Position numbers and translations under genes: made by a program. A DNA stretch of 64,000 bases from Corynebacterium sp. HMSC08A12 (GTDB taxonomy: Bacteria > Actinomycetota > Actinomycetes > Mycobacteriales > Mycobacteriaceae): positions 1-64,000 of the forward strand of contig NZ_KV789188.1 in NCBI RefSeq assembly GCF_001807485.1, given 5' to 3'. This document shows positions 10,001 to 18,010 of the stretch, one piece after another. Each line of letters opens with the position of its first letter. Positions within the stretch are counted from its first letter, which is position 1. A model generated the notes under the pieces. That model was not told the origin of the DNA and searched no databases. It saw only the letters and a program-made list of their open reading frames with translations.

Positions 10001-10475
10001 GGTGCGCATTGTGGCGAACGATCCAAACCTGACACCTACGCAGTGGATTGCCATTACGCCGCCGCGCGTGCCGGAGATGGAGTCGCTGAACGACTACGTG
10101 GGCTCCGAAGCACCGACACTGCTGGACTGGACCATCGCTTTCCAGTTCCCGTGCCAGAAGCCGTATGACCACTGGGCAGGTGTGGCAGAGGCAGCAGAGT
10201 TCCGCATTTCGCCGGACCACGACGTGCGCAGCAACCACACGCCGGTGATGGACTACTCCGGCGGTGGCTCCTACGGGCTGGTGCAGATGACCTCGCAGGC
10301 CGAGGAAGTACCGACCTACCTGCAGGACGACTGGCAGCGGGACTGGGGTGTGCTGGACAAGCTGACCCCGTTCCCGAATGCGAACGGCGATAAGCCGAAG
10401 CCGGTGAAGCTGGATACGGAGACGGATAAGCGCTCTGGCCTCTGGTACAACGGGCCGATGAAGTTCTCGGACTAG
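7002..10475 (+). CDS. emb: Emb arabinosyltransferase
   Basis: A 1157-residue member of the EmbA/B/C family, the ethambutol targets that extend the arabinan of arabinogalactan from decaprenyl-phosphoarabinose. It has an N-terminal membrane segment (residues about 15-38), a periplasmic carbohydrate-binding-like domain (about 39-205), and a multi-spanning GT-C core. The catalytic ANTSDDGYLL loop follows the second segment. A large periplasmic C-terminal domain (about 730-1157) completes it. The GTG start follows a 185-base gap after aftA. The C-terminal region contains an unusual 75-residue Ser/Asp/Asn-rich insertion (about 805-880). Corynebacteria typically have a single emb, and this length fits. 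Confidence 0.94.
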   Translation: MSKVQQPTGKLKLASIVSGLIGMVMFVSLPFLPVNQVQSSFNWPQDDELTSVQAPLISYVPQDVDITVPIQEVRNLDEGATNVLSTLPPESTEATLRGLFVRSTDDNLDVVVRNVVPLSINKDALQKLPDDAQLRITSNYESTRAWVPDADKHLHYALDSTIDADVRPALTGIYTDIKNTEKNANNTIDAGFQAHVTVDSRFTSSPSAIKYLAIFVGIIATAIALYCLYRIDILDKRTTSRRLFHRNWWKPRPLDGVVGFILLAWYFVGANTSDDGYLLTMAKVSHESGYMANYYRWFGVPESPFGSPFYDLLALMTQISSASIWMRLPSLIAGIVTWLVLSREVMPRLGAKINQRQVAHWTMAATFLLFWMTFNNGTRPEPIIAVLSLLAWVSFERAIATHRLLPAAVGTIIATLALGAGPTGLMAVSALLASLGALIRILTRRLPLLGAPKGAPKKTVIAAILAQIAPFLAAGTAILTAVFADQTLRTVTEAIKLRGEIGPSMQWFEEFRRYEALMEQTVDGSFPRRFTMVMLFFCIGIVVAAMLRNGRITGAAKAPSTRLLLIILGTLFFMTFTPTKWTHHFGVFAGIGAALTALAAVAASRFALQTRRNQLLFLGSTLMLFAFTLAGPNGWWYLSSYGVPWWDKPVQLSGITASTVMLAVSVVVLFWGVIVGFLADAKRARATTESEVADLERAETKKLHQFRGLTAAPIAVLTAFTVVFTLASLTKGMVSQWPAYSVGKGNMMALTGQTCNQAADVLVETNTNDSFLQPADGSSLKESLTSGGGRGFEPNNIPAKIDSKSTGDSQATVGSSDQFRSEDSGSDDTNASSDQGDTQNAASQDRATNKSEEETSSSDRNDGSDASGTTGGLKATKGVNGSYAVLPFGIDANKVPVVGSYTEGLQTPANTTTSWYSLPEDREGLPLLVFSVAGQVGHFDMDGIFKYGQEIKVQFGKSGGSKKAEDFEVLGEQIPLDPGYAPEWRNLRIPMDQVPEDADSVRIVANDPNLTPTQWIAITPPRVPEMESLNDYVGSEAPTLLDWTIAFQFPCQKPYDHWAGVAEAAEFRISPDHDVRSNHTPVMDYSGGGSYGLVQMTSQAEEVPTYLQDDWQRDWGVLDKLTPFPNANGDKPKPVKLDTETDKRSGLWYNGPMKFSD
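9524..9542 (+). repeat. Dispersed GGCGTCA motif copy
   Basis: GGCGTCACAAGATAGGGCA. It lies within the disordered Ser/Asp-rich insertion of Emb (translated ASQDR). The tail is weaker than in most copies. Confidence 0.6.
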
Positions 10476-10505
10476 GTTCCGCAGGGCCGGCCACTGAGCA
10501 GGGCT

Positions 10506-10540
10506 GGGCGGGGTGGTGATCTACCATCCCGCCCTTTTTC
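10506..10540 (+). terminator. Intrinsic terminator of emb
   Basis: Twelve-base arms (GGGCGGGGTGGT / ACCATCCCGCCC, one mismatch) around a GATCT loop, followed by TTTTT. It lies about 30 bases after the emb stop. Confidence 0.9.
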
Positions 10541-10733
10541 ATGCCTTGGTCCCCCTTCATGCCCTGGCACTTATGCATGCCCCCTAGGAGCCCTGCGGCC
10601 TCCACGGTCTGAGGACTCCCCAGCCGCATGCCGCGGTGCCCCGTTGCCGCAGTGCCCCGATCCTCCGATGTCGCGGTGCCCCGATCCTCCGATGCCGCAG
10701 TGCCGCGATGCATCGGCGGATGCCTCGCGCTAG
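10541..10733. repeat. Gene-free stretch with 24-bp tandem repeats
   Basis: No gene is supported here. From 10649 there are two 24-base units, GCAGTGCCCCGATCCTCCGA-TGTC and its near copy, followed by a third diverged unit (10697-10716) and preceded by a truncated one (10633-10648). The array looks like a small variable-number tandem repeat. Confidence 0.7.
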
Positions 10734-10856
10734 GGGGACGATGTCCCAAATCTTCCACTTTCAACGAGTAGCGCCTTTGCAGCAAAAATTTGCACCGCTC
10801 TGACCTGCGGAAATAGATGGTTATAAAAACAGAGTGGAAAATTTGGGACATTCCCC
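10734..10856. mobile_element. MITE-like 123-bp inverted-repeat element
   Basis: The ends are long inverted repeats. The left end reads GGGGA(CG)ATGTCCCAAAT then CTTCCACTT; the right end, read inward, is GGGGAATGTCCCAAAT then TTTCCACTC. That is about 26 bases with two substitutions and one two-base indel. The roughly 70-base interior is AT-rich and has no gene. This is the architecture of a non-autonomous transposable element. No clear target duplication is visible, so a large regulatory hairpin remains possible. Confidence 0.5.
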
Positions 10857-10940
10857 GGTTTGCAGCTCGCCGAGACAGGGGTGCGCGACCGCGGAAAGGC
10901 GCAAGAGCGTGGGGTGCGAGCAAGAGCGGGATAGGGATGC

Positions 10941-10980
10941 AAAAAGCGCCGCCCGGTCAGGGCGACGCTTCTCTCTTTTA
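10941..10980 (-). terminator. Terminator of the GH25 gene
   Basis: AGCGCCGCCC - GGTCA - GGGCGACGCT with one mismatch. It is followed on the minus strand by a run of T, and on the plus strand by CTCTCTTTT, so it may act in both directions. It lies about 35 bases beyond the lysozyme stop. Confidence 0.85.
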
Positions 10981-11014
10981 GCCACTAGCTCCCTAGCGCG
11001 GAAGCACCGTGCGC

Positions 11015-12460
11015 TTAGTTCGCAGCGGGAGCCGGGGCTGCCGGCGGAACCGGAGCGGCCGGGGCCTGGCCTGCAGCGGGAGCCTGGCCAGCGGCCGGCG
11101 CGGCGGCAGCATCCGCCGGCGCGGAGCCGTCCGGGTTCGCGGACTTGGCGGCGTCGGCCAGCTCAGCGAAGGCATTCGCGTCGGGCTTAACCTCGCCGTT
11201 CTCCAGCTTGGCGTTCCAGTTGGAAATACCGCCGAACTGCTGCAGCAGGCTCAGAACCTGGCCGATGTTCACCGTGCCGCCCTGGTCGCCAGCGCCCGGT
11301 GCGTAGCCCTGGATCAGCTTCAGGATGGCCTCGACCGGCAGCTTGTTACCGCCAGCGTTGAACTCCTTCAGTGCGCCGGACAGTGCGGTGTAGGCAGTCA
11401 GAATCTCCTGGGCAGTCTTCACGGAACCGGTTGCCTGGGCACCTTGATCCGGGCCGCCAGCGGATCCTGCGACCTGTGCCGGATCCATGCCCTGCAGCTG
11501 CTGCTTACCCTGAGTCAGCAGAACGTCCGGGGACACGCGGCCACCGATAACGCCCAGCAGCTGCATCATGAAGTCGGATGCCAGCGGGACATTCACCCCG
11601 GTGGCGTGCTCAATCTTGTTGGCGATCTCGGCCTCGCCTTCAACAGCAGGACGCATCGGATCCATCGCCTCGGAAGCCTGGCCTGCAGCGGTATCCGCAG
11701 GCATGCCGGATGCCAGGGCGTTCAGGGCAGCGTCGTCACCGTAGTACTTGTTCAGGTCCACCTGGGTCTGCACACCATTAACGCGGCCGGAGCCGGAGTA
11801 CTGCCAGAAGGTGACGTGGTCCCAACCTCCCGGGATCTTATCCGGCAAAGTGTCGCGGTAGTAGGCCAGCCACAGCGGGTACTCGGAGAACTCAGTGGTA
11901 TTGGCCATGCGCTGGATCCAGAAGCTGTAGTAGGTGTAGATGATCGGATCGCGGCCGGTCTGAACCTTGATCTCGTCGATCCACTCGCGGACCCAGTTCT
12001 GCAGCTGAGTCGGGTTCAGACCCTCGTGCTCCTCCAGGTCCAGAACCGGAGGCAGCGAGGGCTGCACGCCGGTAGCCAGAACGCTGGCGTAGTGGCGAGC
12101 CTCGGCACGTGGGTTGCCGCTGCCCGGGCGGGCGTAGTGGTAGCTACCCGGAACCAGGCCAGCCTGCTGGGCCTTTGCGGAGTCCGTGGTGAACGCCGGG
12201 TTGGTGTAGGACGTGCCCTCGGTCGCCTTCACGAAGACGAAGGACTGGCCGGACTGCTTCACGGCAGTCCAGTCGATTGCTGCGCCACCGGGGTGCTGGT
12301 GGGAGGCAACGTCGATGCCATTCAGCGCCCACGAGGGGACGGGAACAACATCGGTGGCGACGAGCGCTGCCACCGTCAAAGCGGAGCCAGCGAGTGCCGT
12401 TGCGGTGAGGCGTTTCGGTACGGACGTGCGCGTGGAGCGGCGCCATGGCAGTGAAATCAT
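11015..12460 (-). CDS. Secreted GH25 lysozyme (muramidase)
   Basis: A 481-residue exported peptidoglycan hydrolase. An arginine-rich N-terminus and hydrophobic stretch (about residues 15-45) form a signal peptide. The GH25 domain (about 46-245) shows the family strands GIDVASHQ, FVFVKATEGTSY, VLDLEEHEG (acidic catalytic pair) and VTFWQYSGSG. After it comes a roughly 190-residue region of no recognised family, and an Ala/Pro-rich tail. The hydrolysed bond would be the beta-1,4 link between N-acetylmuramic acid and N-acetylglucosamine. A perfect GlxR-type site about 115 bases upstream suggests cAMP-linked control. A strong terminator follows. Confidence 0.9.
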   Translation of the reverse strand: MISLPWRRSTRTSVPKRLTATALAGSALTVAALVATDVVPVPSWALNGIDVASHQHPGGAAIDWTAVKQSGQSFVFVKATEGTSYTNPAFTTDSAKAQQAGLVPGSYHYARPGSGNPRAEARHYASVLATGVQPSLPPVLDLEEHEGLNPTQLQNWVREWIDEIKVQTGRDPIIYTYYSFWIQRMANTTEFSEYPLWLAYYRDTLPDKIPGGWDHVTFWQYSGSGRVNGVQTQVDLNKYYGDDAALNALASGMPADTAAGQASEAMDPMRPAVEGEAEIANKIEHATGVNVPLASDFMMQLLGVIGGRVSPDVLLTQGKQQLQGMDPAQVAGSAGGPDQGAQATGSVKTAQEILTAYTALSGALKEFNAGGNKLPVEAILKLIQGYAPGAGDQGGTVNIGQVLSLLQQFGGISNWNAKLENGEVKPDANAFAELADAAKSANPDGSAPADAAAAPAAGQAPAAGQAPAAPVPPAAPAPAAN

Positions 12461-12572
12461 GAATCACACCATACCCAAGAACCACACGTTTCACATCATT
12501 CACATCAACCCCATGGGGCACATCTTTCACCCTATGAAACCATTGGCCAGGAAATCCCTGCTCAAGCCCTTG

Positions 12573-12588
12573 TGTGATTTTCGTCACA
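12573..12588. promoter_or_regulatory. GlxR (CRP-type) binding site upstream of GH25 gene
   Basis: TGTGATTTTCGTCACA is a perfect TGTGA-N6-TCACA palindrome. It lies about 112 bases upstream of the lysozyme start and overlaps the last codons of the PrsW gene. GlxR is the global cAMP-responsive regulator of corynebacteria; use of this site is inferred. Confidence 0.8.
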
Positions 12589-13552
12589 CTCGCTGGTATA
12601 TCGTCACAGCTGGGCAAACACCGCGCTTTTTCCACCGCAGAAACTCCACACTCGTCCACACAATCGCCCATACTGCGAGCGCCGCCAGCGCCACCCAGAC
12701 AAAGCCCATCCACAGCAGCTGGAACACCGGCGACACATCTAGCCAGCGAATATTCCACGCAAAATGCGTCAAGAAGCCAAGACCGCCCCACAGCACGACC
12801 GCCCCCAGGCGCCAGGCGACACCGCGCGGCTTCCTCGCTTTCGCTCCCACGAACATCGCCAGGCCGATCCCATAGCCGACCAGCGCGCTGAACATCATGT
12901 GCTTGGCAGGTCCGGCAATCACGCGCACGAGGTACGTCGACAAGGCTCCTTGCATGTCAGACACCGGATCCATCACCGCCAGCATCATCGCGTACATCAT
13001 GTTCTCGAAGACCTCGAAACCCAGCCCCACCAGCAATCCGGCGATAATGCCGTGCCACGGGCGGTTCCACCAAGCGCGCCCCATCCACAGCAGAAGCCAG
13101 ATGCCCAGACCCTTAGCGATCTCCTCCGGGTAGGCGCCTCCAAAGCTGGCCGTCAGCCCGTGCCAGCCCAGCTTGTCTACGGTGCTCACCACCGGTGGCT
13201 GAATCACCACCGCCGCCAGCACCACGGAGGCCGCCCCACCCCACAGCACTGCCAGCGCAACCAGCCGTTTGGGTGTGCCCCTATATATCGGCAGCGCCCA
13301 CACCAACAGCAGCGCTCCCGCCAGGTGCAGCGCGCCGATCAGCAGCACCAGCCCCAGCGTCGGACTCACCGTTGAGGGGTTATTGCCGATCAGCAGAAAC
13401 CCGGACATCACGAGGCTCGGAACCACCAGCAGCCAGTACGCCGCCAGCCAGCCGTCGCGGAATAGTCGCAGTTTCGGCCGCTGCTGGGGCGGATGCTTCA
13501 AGTGAAACTCGAGTGGCACCTCGAACACGCGGTAGTTGCGCACCTTAAACAT
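12584..13552 (-). CDS. PrsW-family intramembrane metalloprotease-like protein
   Basis: A polytopic protein of about 322 residues with eight or so membrane segments. It carries the PrsW signature set: a YPEEIAKG motif (EExxK type), GLGFEVFEN, an intramembrane His in KHMMFSAL, and a second His in LTHFAWN. PrsW proteins are presumed membrane-embedded proteases, the Bacillus member cleaving an anti-sigma factor. ATG 13552 and GTG 13561 are both possible starts; either overlaps the 3' end of the upstream membrane-protein gene, so the two are probably co-transcribed. Its substrate is not evident. Confidence 0.85.
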   Translation of the reverse strand: MFKVRNYRVFEVPLEFHLKHPPQQRPKLRLFRDGWLAAYWLLVVPSLVMSGFLLIGNNPSTVSPTLGLVLLIGALHLAGALLLVWALPIYRGTPKRLVALAVLWGGAASVVLAAVVIQPPVVSTVDKLGWHGLTASFGGAYPEEIAKGLGIWLLLWMGRAWWNRPWHGIIAGLLVGLGFEVFENMMYAMMLAVMDPVSDMQGALSTYLVRVIAGPAKHMMFSALVGYGIGLAMFVGAKARKPRGVAWRLGAVVLWGGLGFLTHFAWNIRWLDVSPVFQLLWMGFVWVALAALAVWAIVWTSVEFLRWKKRGVCPAVTIYQRV

Positions 13553-14471
13553 CGGATTCACCTGCGCTTTCTGCGTTGTCGTCCAAGCTGACGCCGCGCA
13601 CGAACTCGTCGATCTCTTCTAACTGCTTTCTGATTGACGCCGACTTCACCGGCATCTGCACCACCACTATCGGGGCCGTGCCGTCGGGTTCGAGGCTGTG
13701 CTCCAGTTCGCTATTGGGCTCCCCGCCGGCGCCATCGTTCGCACCGGCGCCAGCATCCGCGCCCTCTTCTGGAACCGCATCCGGATCCCTCACGAACGCA
13801 ACCGCCACGAATCGCTTGTCCCCCAGCTTGTAGGTATCCGTCACGCGCAGTTGCTTGACATGCATCTTCTTCAACTGCTCTCGGTTTTCCTCCGAGATCT
13901 TGCCCAGCACGTCGATCGACTGCAGGTTCACACCGTCCTGGAAAACTATCGCACGCACGGCGCGGTTCACGGCCTGCGAGATGGGTTCCTCGCCGCCTTT
14001 CACGTCCACGCCCGATAGGCCGGTCACTCCGTAGCTTTCTCCATCGCAATCCAATTCCATCACTCCGGGGCGCCCCAGGCCGGGCGAATCGTGGCATTCC
14101 TCTAGGGAGGCAAACCGCAGCGGCCACTCGGAATAGGTGAGAACCGAGTCCGCCATCCCTTCCGCGACGGTCAGGGATTGGGGCTCGTCTTCCAGGGTGG
14201 CGTCCACAATAAAGACACCCCCAACCAGCAACAACAGTGTCCCTAAAAGATAGGCAGAGTAGGCACCGCGCCGCTGCGGGCTGGTCGGCGCGGGGCGATA
14301 TGTGGTCGGTGGGGCGGGCTTGGCAGGCTTTGCGGGTGGCGCGGGGCGGGCTGGCACCGGAGGAACCGGAGCCATCGGTCGCTGTGGCTGGCGGGCTGGT
14401 CGCCCCTGTGACGGACGCTGCGGCGGGCCCTGTGGCGCGGGATGATGGAACATACGCCATAGCCTAACCAT
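13545..14471 (-). CDS. Single-pass membrane protein of unknown function
   Basis: A protein of about 308 residues. The N-terminus is cytoplasmic and Pro/Gln/Ala-rich (first 85 residues), followed by one membrane helix (AYLLGTLLLLVGGVFIVDA). The extracytoplasmic domain of about 200 residues has a Cys pair (EECHDS and LDCDGE) that could form a disulfide. I do not recognise the ectodomain. ATG 14471 avoids overlap with the divergent pepO and is preferred; ATG 14453 is possible. It lies upstream of and overlaps the PrsW-like gene, so the ectodomain could be linked to that protease. Confidence 0.7.
   Translation of the reverse strand: MVRLWRMFHHPAPQGPPQRPSQGRPARQPQRPMAPVPPVPARPAPPAKPAKPAPPTTYRPAPTSPQRRGAYSAYLLGTLLLLVGGVFIVDATLEDEPQSLTVAEGMADSVLTYSEWPLRFASLEECHDSPGLGRPGVMELDCDGESYGVTGLSGVDVKGGEEPISQAVNRAVRAIVFQDGVNLQSIDVLGKISEENREQLKKMHVKQLRVTDTYKLGDKRFVAVAFVRDPDAVPEEGADAGAGANDGAGGEPNSELEHSLEPDGTAPIVVVQMPVKSASIRKQLEEIDEFVRGVSLDDNAESAGESDV
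13623..13641 (-). repeat. Dispersed GGCGTCA motif copy
   Basis: Minus-strand GGCGTCAATCAGAAAGCAG, near the 3' end of the unknown membrane-protein gene. Confidence 0.7.
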
Positions 14472-14514
14472 TGTGCGGGACACCCTGTCCGCGGCGGTGT
14501 CTAAGGTGGTGTGC

Positions 14515-16632
14515 ATGGTAGAAAACAACGCTGCAAAAACTAACGCTGTAGAAATCCCGGACGACATCTCCGAGGCCGCGCCTCAGAACCAGGCCGGCGA
14601 GCCCACCCAGCCATCACCGGCGCAGGACCTGTACCGCCACGTGAACGGCACTTGGCTGGCGACCCACAAGATCCCCAGCGACCGCCCCGTCGACGGCACC
14701 TTCCACCAGCTGCGCAACCTCGCTGAGCAGGAGGTTCGCGAGATCGTAGAGGCCGCCGCCTCCGACGAGCCGAACGGCCGCGTGGGCGCGCTGTACTCCT
14801 CTTTTATGGACGTGCAGGGCATCGCCGCCGCGGGTCTGGCCGGCCTGCGGGAGCCGTTGGGTCTTATTAGTGACGCCACCTCGGTCAGCGACCTGGCCAA
14901 GGTGCTCGGCAGGCTCGATATGGAGGGCACCGGTGGTGTTGCGGGGTATTGGATCGAAAAGGATTCCAGCCAGGACATTCAGCGCGCCTACCTGGTGCAG
15001 ACCGGGCTGGGTCTGCCGGATGAGGCGTACTACCGGGAGGAGCAGCACGCGCCGACCCGCGAGGCCTATCGCGAGTTCGTAGAGGACATGCTGGGGCTGG
15101 TCAGCGAGCTGGAGCTGCCCGGAAAGTATGCGGATGCGGGCGCGGCTGCGGCGGCGGATGCGATCTGCGCGTTCGAGACCGAGCTGGCGCGCGGGCACTG
15201 GGACAACGTGGCCAGCCGCGATGCGGAGAAGACATATAACCCGACAAAGGTCGAGGATCTGCCGACGGGCTTCCCCTTCCGCGAGTGGCTGGCGGCCACG
15301 GGCGTGGATACGCAGAGCGCGGGCGGGGGCACGATCGTGGTGTGCCAGCCCAGCTACCTGGAGCACGTCGCGGCCATGGCCACCGGCGGAGGCGAGAACT
15401 CGCAGGTCAGCGGTCTGGATGAGTGGAAGCTGTGGGCCTACTGGCGGGTGATCTTGAGCAGCGCGGCATACCTGCCGACGGAGGTGAACCTGCGGAACTG
15501 GGAGTTCTACGGGCGGACCCTGTCCGGCGCTACGGAGCAGCGGGCGCGGTGGAAGCGCGGCGTCGCGCTGGTCGAAGGTGCCGTGGGCGAGGAAGTCGGC
15601 AAGAAGTTCGTCGCCGAGCACTTCCCGCCGGAGCACAAGCAGAAGATGCTGGAGCTGGTGGACTACCTGATCGCCGCCTACCGCGAGCGCATCAGCGAAC
15701 TGGCCTGGATGACCCCCGCGACGCGCGAAAAGGCACTGGCGAAGCTGGAGAAGTTCGAGGCGAAGATCGGCTACCCGGATAAGTGGCGCGACTTCGACGG
15801 CCTGGAATTCGGCCCCACAGGCGCGGATCTGCTGGCGAACGTGCGGGCAGCCAGCCGCTTCAACCACAACTACGAGGTCTCCAAGCTGGGTAAGCCCAGC
15901 GACAACGAGACCTGGTTCACCACCCCGCAGACGGTGAATGCGTTCTACAACCCAGTGAAGAACGACATCACCTTCCCGGCGGCGATCCTGCGCCCGCCGT
16001 TCTTCGACCCGGCGGCGGACATGGCCGGCAACTTCGGCGCCATCGGCGCTGTGATTGGCCACGAGATCGGCCACGGCTTCGACGACCAGGGGTCGAAGTA
16101 CGACGGCGACGGAAACCTGAACTCCTGGTGGACCGAGGAGGATCGCGAGGCATTCACCACGCTGACCGACAAGCTGGTGGCCCAGTACGACGGCCTGGTG
16201 CCGACGGGCCTGCGCCAGCGCGGCATCACCGAGCACACCGTTAACGGCAGCTTCACCCTGGGTGAAAACATCGGTGACCTGGGCGGATTGGGAATCGCCA
16301 TCGTGGCCCTGCGCCGCTACCTGGCGGACCAGGGGAAGACCTTCGAGACGGCGGAGAAGCTACCGGTCGAGGGGCTGGTGGATGCCGAGGGCAACCCGGA
16401 CACCACCGAGTACACCGCCCTGCAGCGCGTGTTCCTGCGCTGGGCGCGGATCTGGCAGACCGCGATCCGCCCGCAGATGGCGGCTCAGTACGCCTCCATC
16501 GACCCGCACTCGCCGGCGGAGTTCCGCTGCAACGTGGTCTCCAGCAACATCGCGGAGTTCTACGAGGCCTTCGACGTCTCCGAGGGCGACGGAATGTGGC
16601 TCGCCGAGGACGAGCGCGTCTGCATCTGGTAG
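14515..16632 (+). CDS. pepO: M13-family zinc metallopeptidase
   Basis: An endopeptidase of about 705 residues related to PepO and neprilysin. Family features are the NAFYNP substrate-binding motif (about residue 476), zinc-binding VIGHEIGHGFDD (HExxH), ENIGDLGG with the third zinc ligand, and the canonical C-terminus (CNVVSSNIAEFYEAF to CIW). No signal peptide is seen, so it is probably cytoplasmic. ATG 14515 is chosen over the GTG at 14473 because it is preceded by an AAGGTGG ribosome site. It is divergent from the membrane-protein/PrsW pair and convergent with the VOC gene. A dispersed motif copy lies at 14859. Confidence 0.93.
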   Translation: MVENNAAKTNAVEIPDDISEAAPQNQAGEPTQPSPAQDLYRHVNGTWLATHKIPSDRPVDGTFHQLRNLAEQEVREIVEAAASDEPNGRVGALYSSFMDVQGIAAAGLAGLREPLGLISDATSVSDLAKVLGRLDMEGTGGVAGYWIEKDSSQDIQRAYLVQTGLGLPDEAYYREEQHAPTREAYREFVEDMLGLVSELELPGKYADAGAAAAADAICAFETELARGHWDNVASRDAEKTYNPTKVEDLPTGFPFREWLAATGVDTQSAGGGTIVVCQPSYLEHVAAMATGGGENSQVSGLDEWKLWAYWRVILSSAAYLPTEVNLRNWEFYGRTLSGATEQRARWKRGVALVEGAVGEEVGKKFVAEHFPPEHKQKMLELVDYLIAAYRERISELAWMTPATREKALAKLEKFEAKIGYPDKWRDFDGLEFGPTGADLLANVRAASRFNHNYEVSKLGKPSDNETWFTTPQTVNAFYNPVKNDITFPAAILRPPFFDPAADMAGNFGAIGAVIGHEIGHGFDDQGSKYDGDGNLNSWWTEEDREAFTTLTDKLVAQYDGLVPTGLRQRGITEHTVNGSFTLGENIGDLGGLGIAIVALRRYLADQGKTFETAEKLPVEGLVDAEGNPDTTEYTALQRVFLRWARIWQTAIRPQMAAQYASIDPHSPAEFRCNVVSSNIAEFYEAFDVSEGDGMWLAEDERVCIW
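14859..14877 (-). repeat. Dispersed GGCGTCA motif copy
   Basis: Minus-strand GGCGTCACTAATAAGACCC, in the N-terminal helical part of pepO (translated LISDAT on the plus strand). Confidence 0.7.
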
Positions 16633-16654
16633 CAGCGCCCGCCAGCCCGGCGCG

Positions 16655-17488
16655 CTAGAACGCCTGGAAGTTCTCCGGGGCCAGCAGGTCCGGCTCGTGC
16701 GCGTCCTCGTCGGGGACGAACTCCTCAATCTCGCAGAGGTTCACCAACGCACCCGTCGGATCCTCGATGGTGGCCATGCGTCCAAACTCGGATTCCCAAA
16801 CCGGGCGGATCACCTTTCCGCCCAGCTCCGGTGTGCTGGCTATGGCGGCGTCCACGTCCGCCACGCCCAGGTAAACGGTCCACATCCCCGGCACCTCCAG
16901 CTTGGAGGTATCCCACAGACCAACCACTGCCGCGCCGTCGAACTCGCCGGTGGCATAGCGGAACTCCCCCTCCCCTGCGCCATCCTCTGCACCGTCCCCT
17001 GCGGCCTTAATATCCCAGCCCGCCAGCTCGTGGTAAAACTCCAGCGTCGTATCCCAGTTCTGCGCCACCATGAGCTCGAACCACACCGGGGTGCCGGGCT
17101 CGCCCGCGGCGATCAACGCATGCTCGTCCGCGGGATTGCGCAGGCCGACCGTGGCCCCCGACGGGTCGACGATGACGGCCATGTCGCCACGGTCGCCCAG
17201 GTCCTGCGGCTCCAGCACGGACTTCGCCCCCGCCTGCACGGCCTTGTCATGCGCCTGCTGCACATCCGGGGTGTACAGCAGCACTCCCCACACGGACTGG
17301 TTGCCCTCCGGGATCTGCGCGATACCCGCCACCGGCATGCCTTGCTTCTTCGCCACGGCGTAGCCATCGGAGACCTGCTCGAACTCCCAGCCCAGCAACT
17401 CGCTGTAGAACTTCTCCGCCCCTGCCGCATCGGTGCTGGCTAGGTCCAGCCATACGGGCATTCCGGGCTGAGCGATCATTGCGGGCAT
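16655..17488 (-). CDS. VOC-superfamily protein with two glyoxalase-like domains
   Basis: A 277-residue protein built of two tandem vicinal-oxygen-chelate modules, about residues 1-125 (PVWLDLASTDAAGAEKFY) and 130-277 (PVWFELMVAQNWDTTLEFYHE). It matches the CFP32/27-kDa antigen-like group, whose enzymatic role is unsettled. The true start is ATG 17488, with GGAGG six bases upstream; the longer frame is not needed. It converges with pepO, with only about 20 bases between the stops. A dispersed motif copy lies 57 bases upstream of the start. Confidence 0.85.
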   Translation of the reverse strand: MPAMIAQPGMPVWLDLASTDAAGAEKFYSELLGWEFEQVSDGYAVAKKQGMPVAGIAQIPEGNQSVWGVLLYTPDVQQAHDKAVQAGAKSVLEPQDLGDRGDMAVIVDPSGATVGLRNPADEHALIAAGEPGTPVWFELMVAQNWDTTLEFYHELAGWDIKAAGDGAEDGAGEGEFRYATGEFDGAAVVGLWDTSKLEVPGMWTVYLGVADVDAAIASTPELGGKVIRPVWESEFGRMATIEDPTGALVNLCEIEEFVPDEDAHEPDLLAPENFQAF

Positions 17489-17544
17489 GGTTCCTCCACT
17501 GCTCTTTCTTGTGTTCTTGCTTGTGCTCTTGTTGGGGGCTAACT

Positions 17545-17563
17545 GTTGTTTCTTTTTGACGCC
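17545..17563 (-). repeat. Dispersed GGCGTCA motif copy
   Basis: Minus-strand GGCGTCAAAAAGAAACAAC, in the intergenic gap just upstream of the VOC gene. One of the best matches to the consensus. Confidence 0.8.
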
Positions 17564-17597
17564 ACCCGGCCTCCACCGGCCAGGCATTCAGCTAGCG

Positions 17598-17990
17598 CTA
17601 GATCGCGTTATCCTCGCGGACGTCTTCCAGGCTGACGTTGCGCCACTTCTCCGGGTCGAAATCATCGTCTGCGGTGGACTCGTCGAAGTATTCCCCGAGG
17701 TCATCGTCGGATTCCGTTCCATTCGCAGCAGCGCCAGCACCCGCCGCGCCGCTCGCGCCAGCCACCACGGCTCCTGCCAGCACTTCGCCAGTGTCCGCAT
17801 CCACCAGGGTCACCTCGTCGCCCGGGCGCAACGTCTTACCGCGGCGGGTATCCACCTCGCCGTTGACCTGCACAACCCCGGCGGCGATGGCCTCCTTGGC
17901 CTCCCCACCGGTCTCCACCAGGTTCGCCAGTTTGATGAACTGCCCCAGCTTGATTTCGGAATCGCGAATGCTGACCTCTGGAAACTCCAT
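17598..17990 (-). CDS. S4-domain RNA-binding protein
   Basis: A 130-residue protein. Residues 8-65 are an S4-like fold: IKLGQFIKLANLVETGGEAKEAI, then VVQVNGEVDTRRGKTLRPGDEV. This is the YbcJ/YaaA-type small S4 protein that binds structured RNA. The second half is an Ala/Gly-rich then acidic tail, longer than usual for the family and probably disordered. It lies between the VOC gene and the LysE-type exporter on the same strand. The RNA target is unknown. Confidence 0.85.
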   Translation of the reverse strand: MEFPEVSIRDSEIKLGQFIKLANLVETGGEAKEAIAAGVVQVNGEVDTRRGKTLRPGDEVTLVDADTGEVLAGAVVAGASGAAGAGAAANGTESDDDLGEYFDESTADDDFDPEKWRNVSLEDVREDNAI

Positions 17991-18010
17991 GCGCCTCAGT
18001 CTAGCGGGCT

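Noticed and set aside
10633..10720. CRISPR array
   Set aside because: Units are contiguous 24-base repeats without unique spacers, and no cas genes occur in the window.
10054..10923. 289-codon minus-strand frame spanning emb 3' end and the repeats
   Set aside because: Crosses a terminator and tandem repeats, and has Ser/Arg/Pro-rich shadow composition.
11009..12454. 481-codon plus-strand frame antisense to the GH25 gene
   Set aside because: It mirrors the lysozyme codons; no recognisable domain or start signal.
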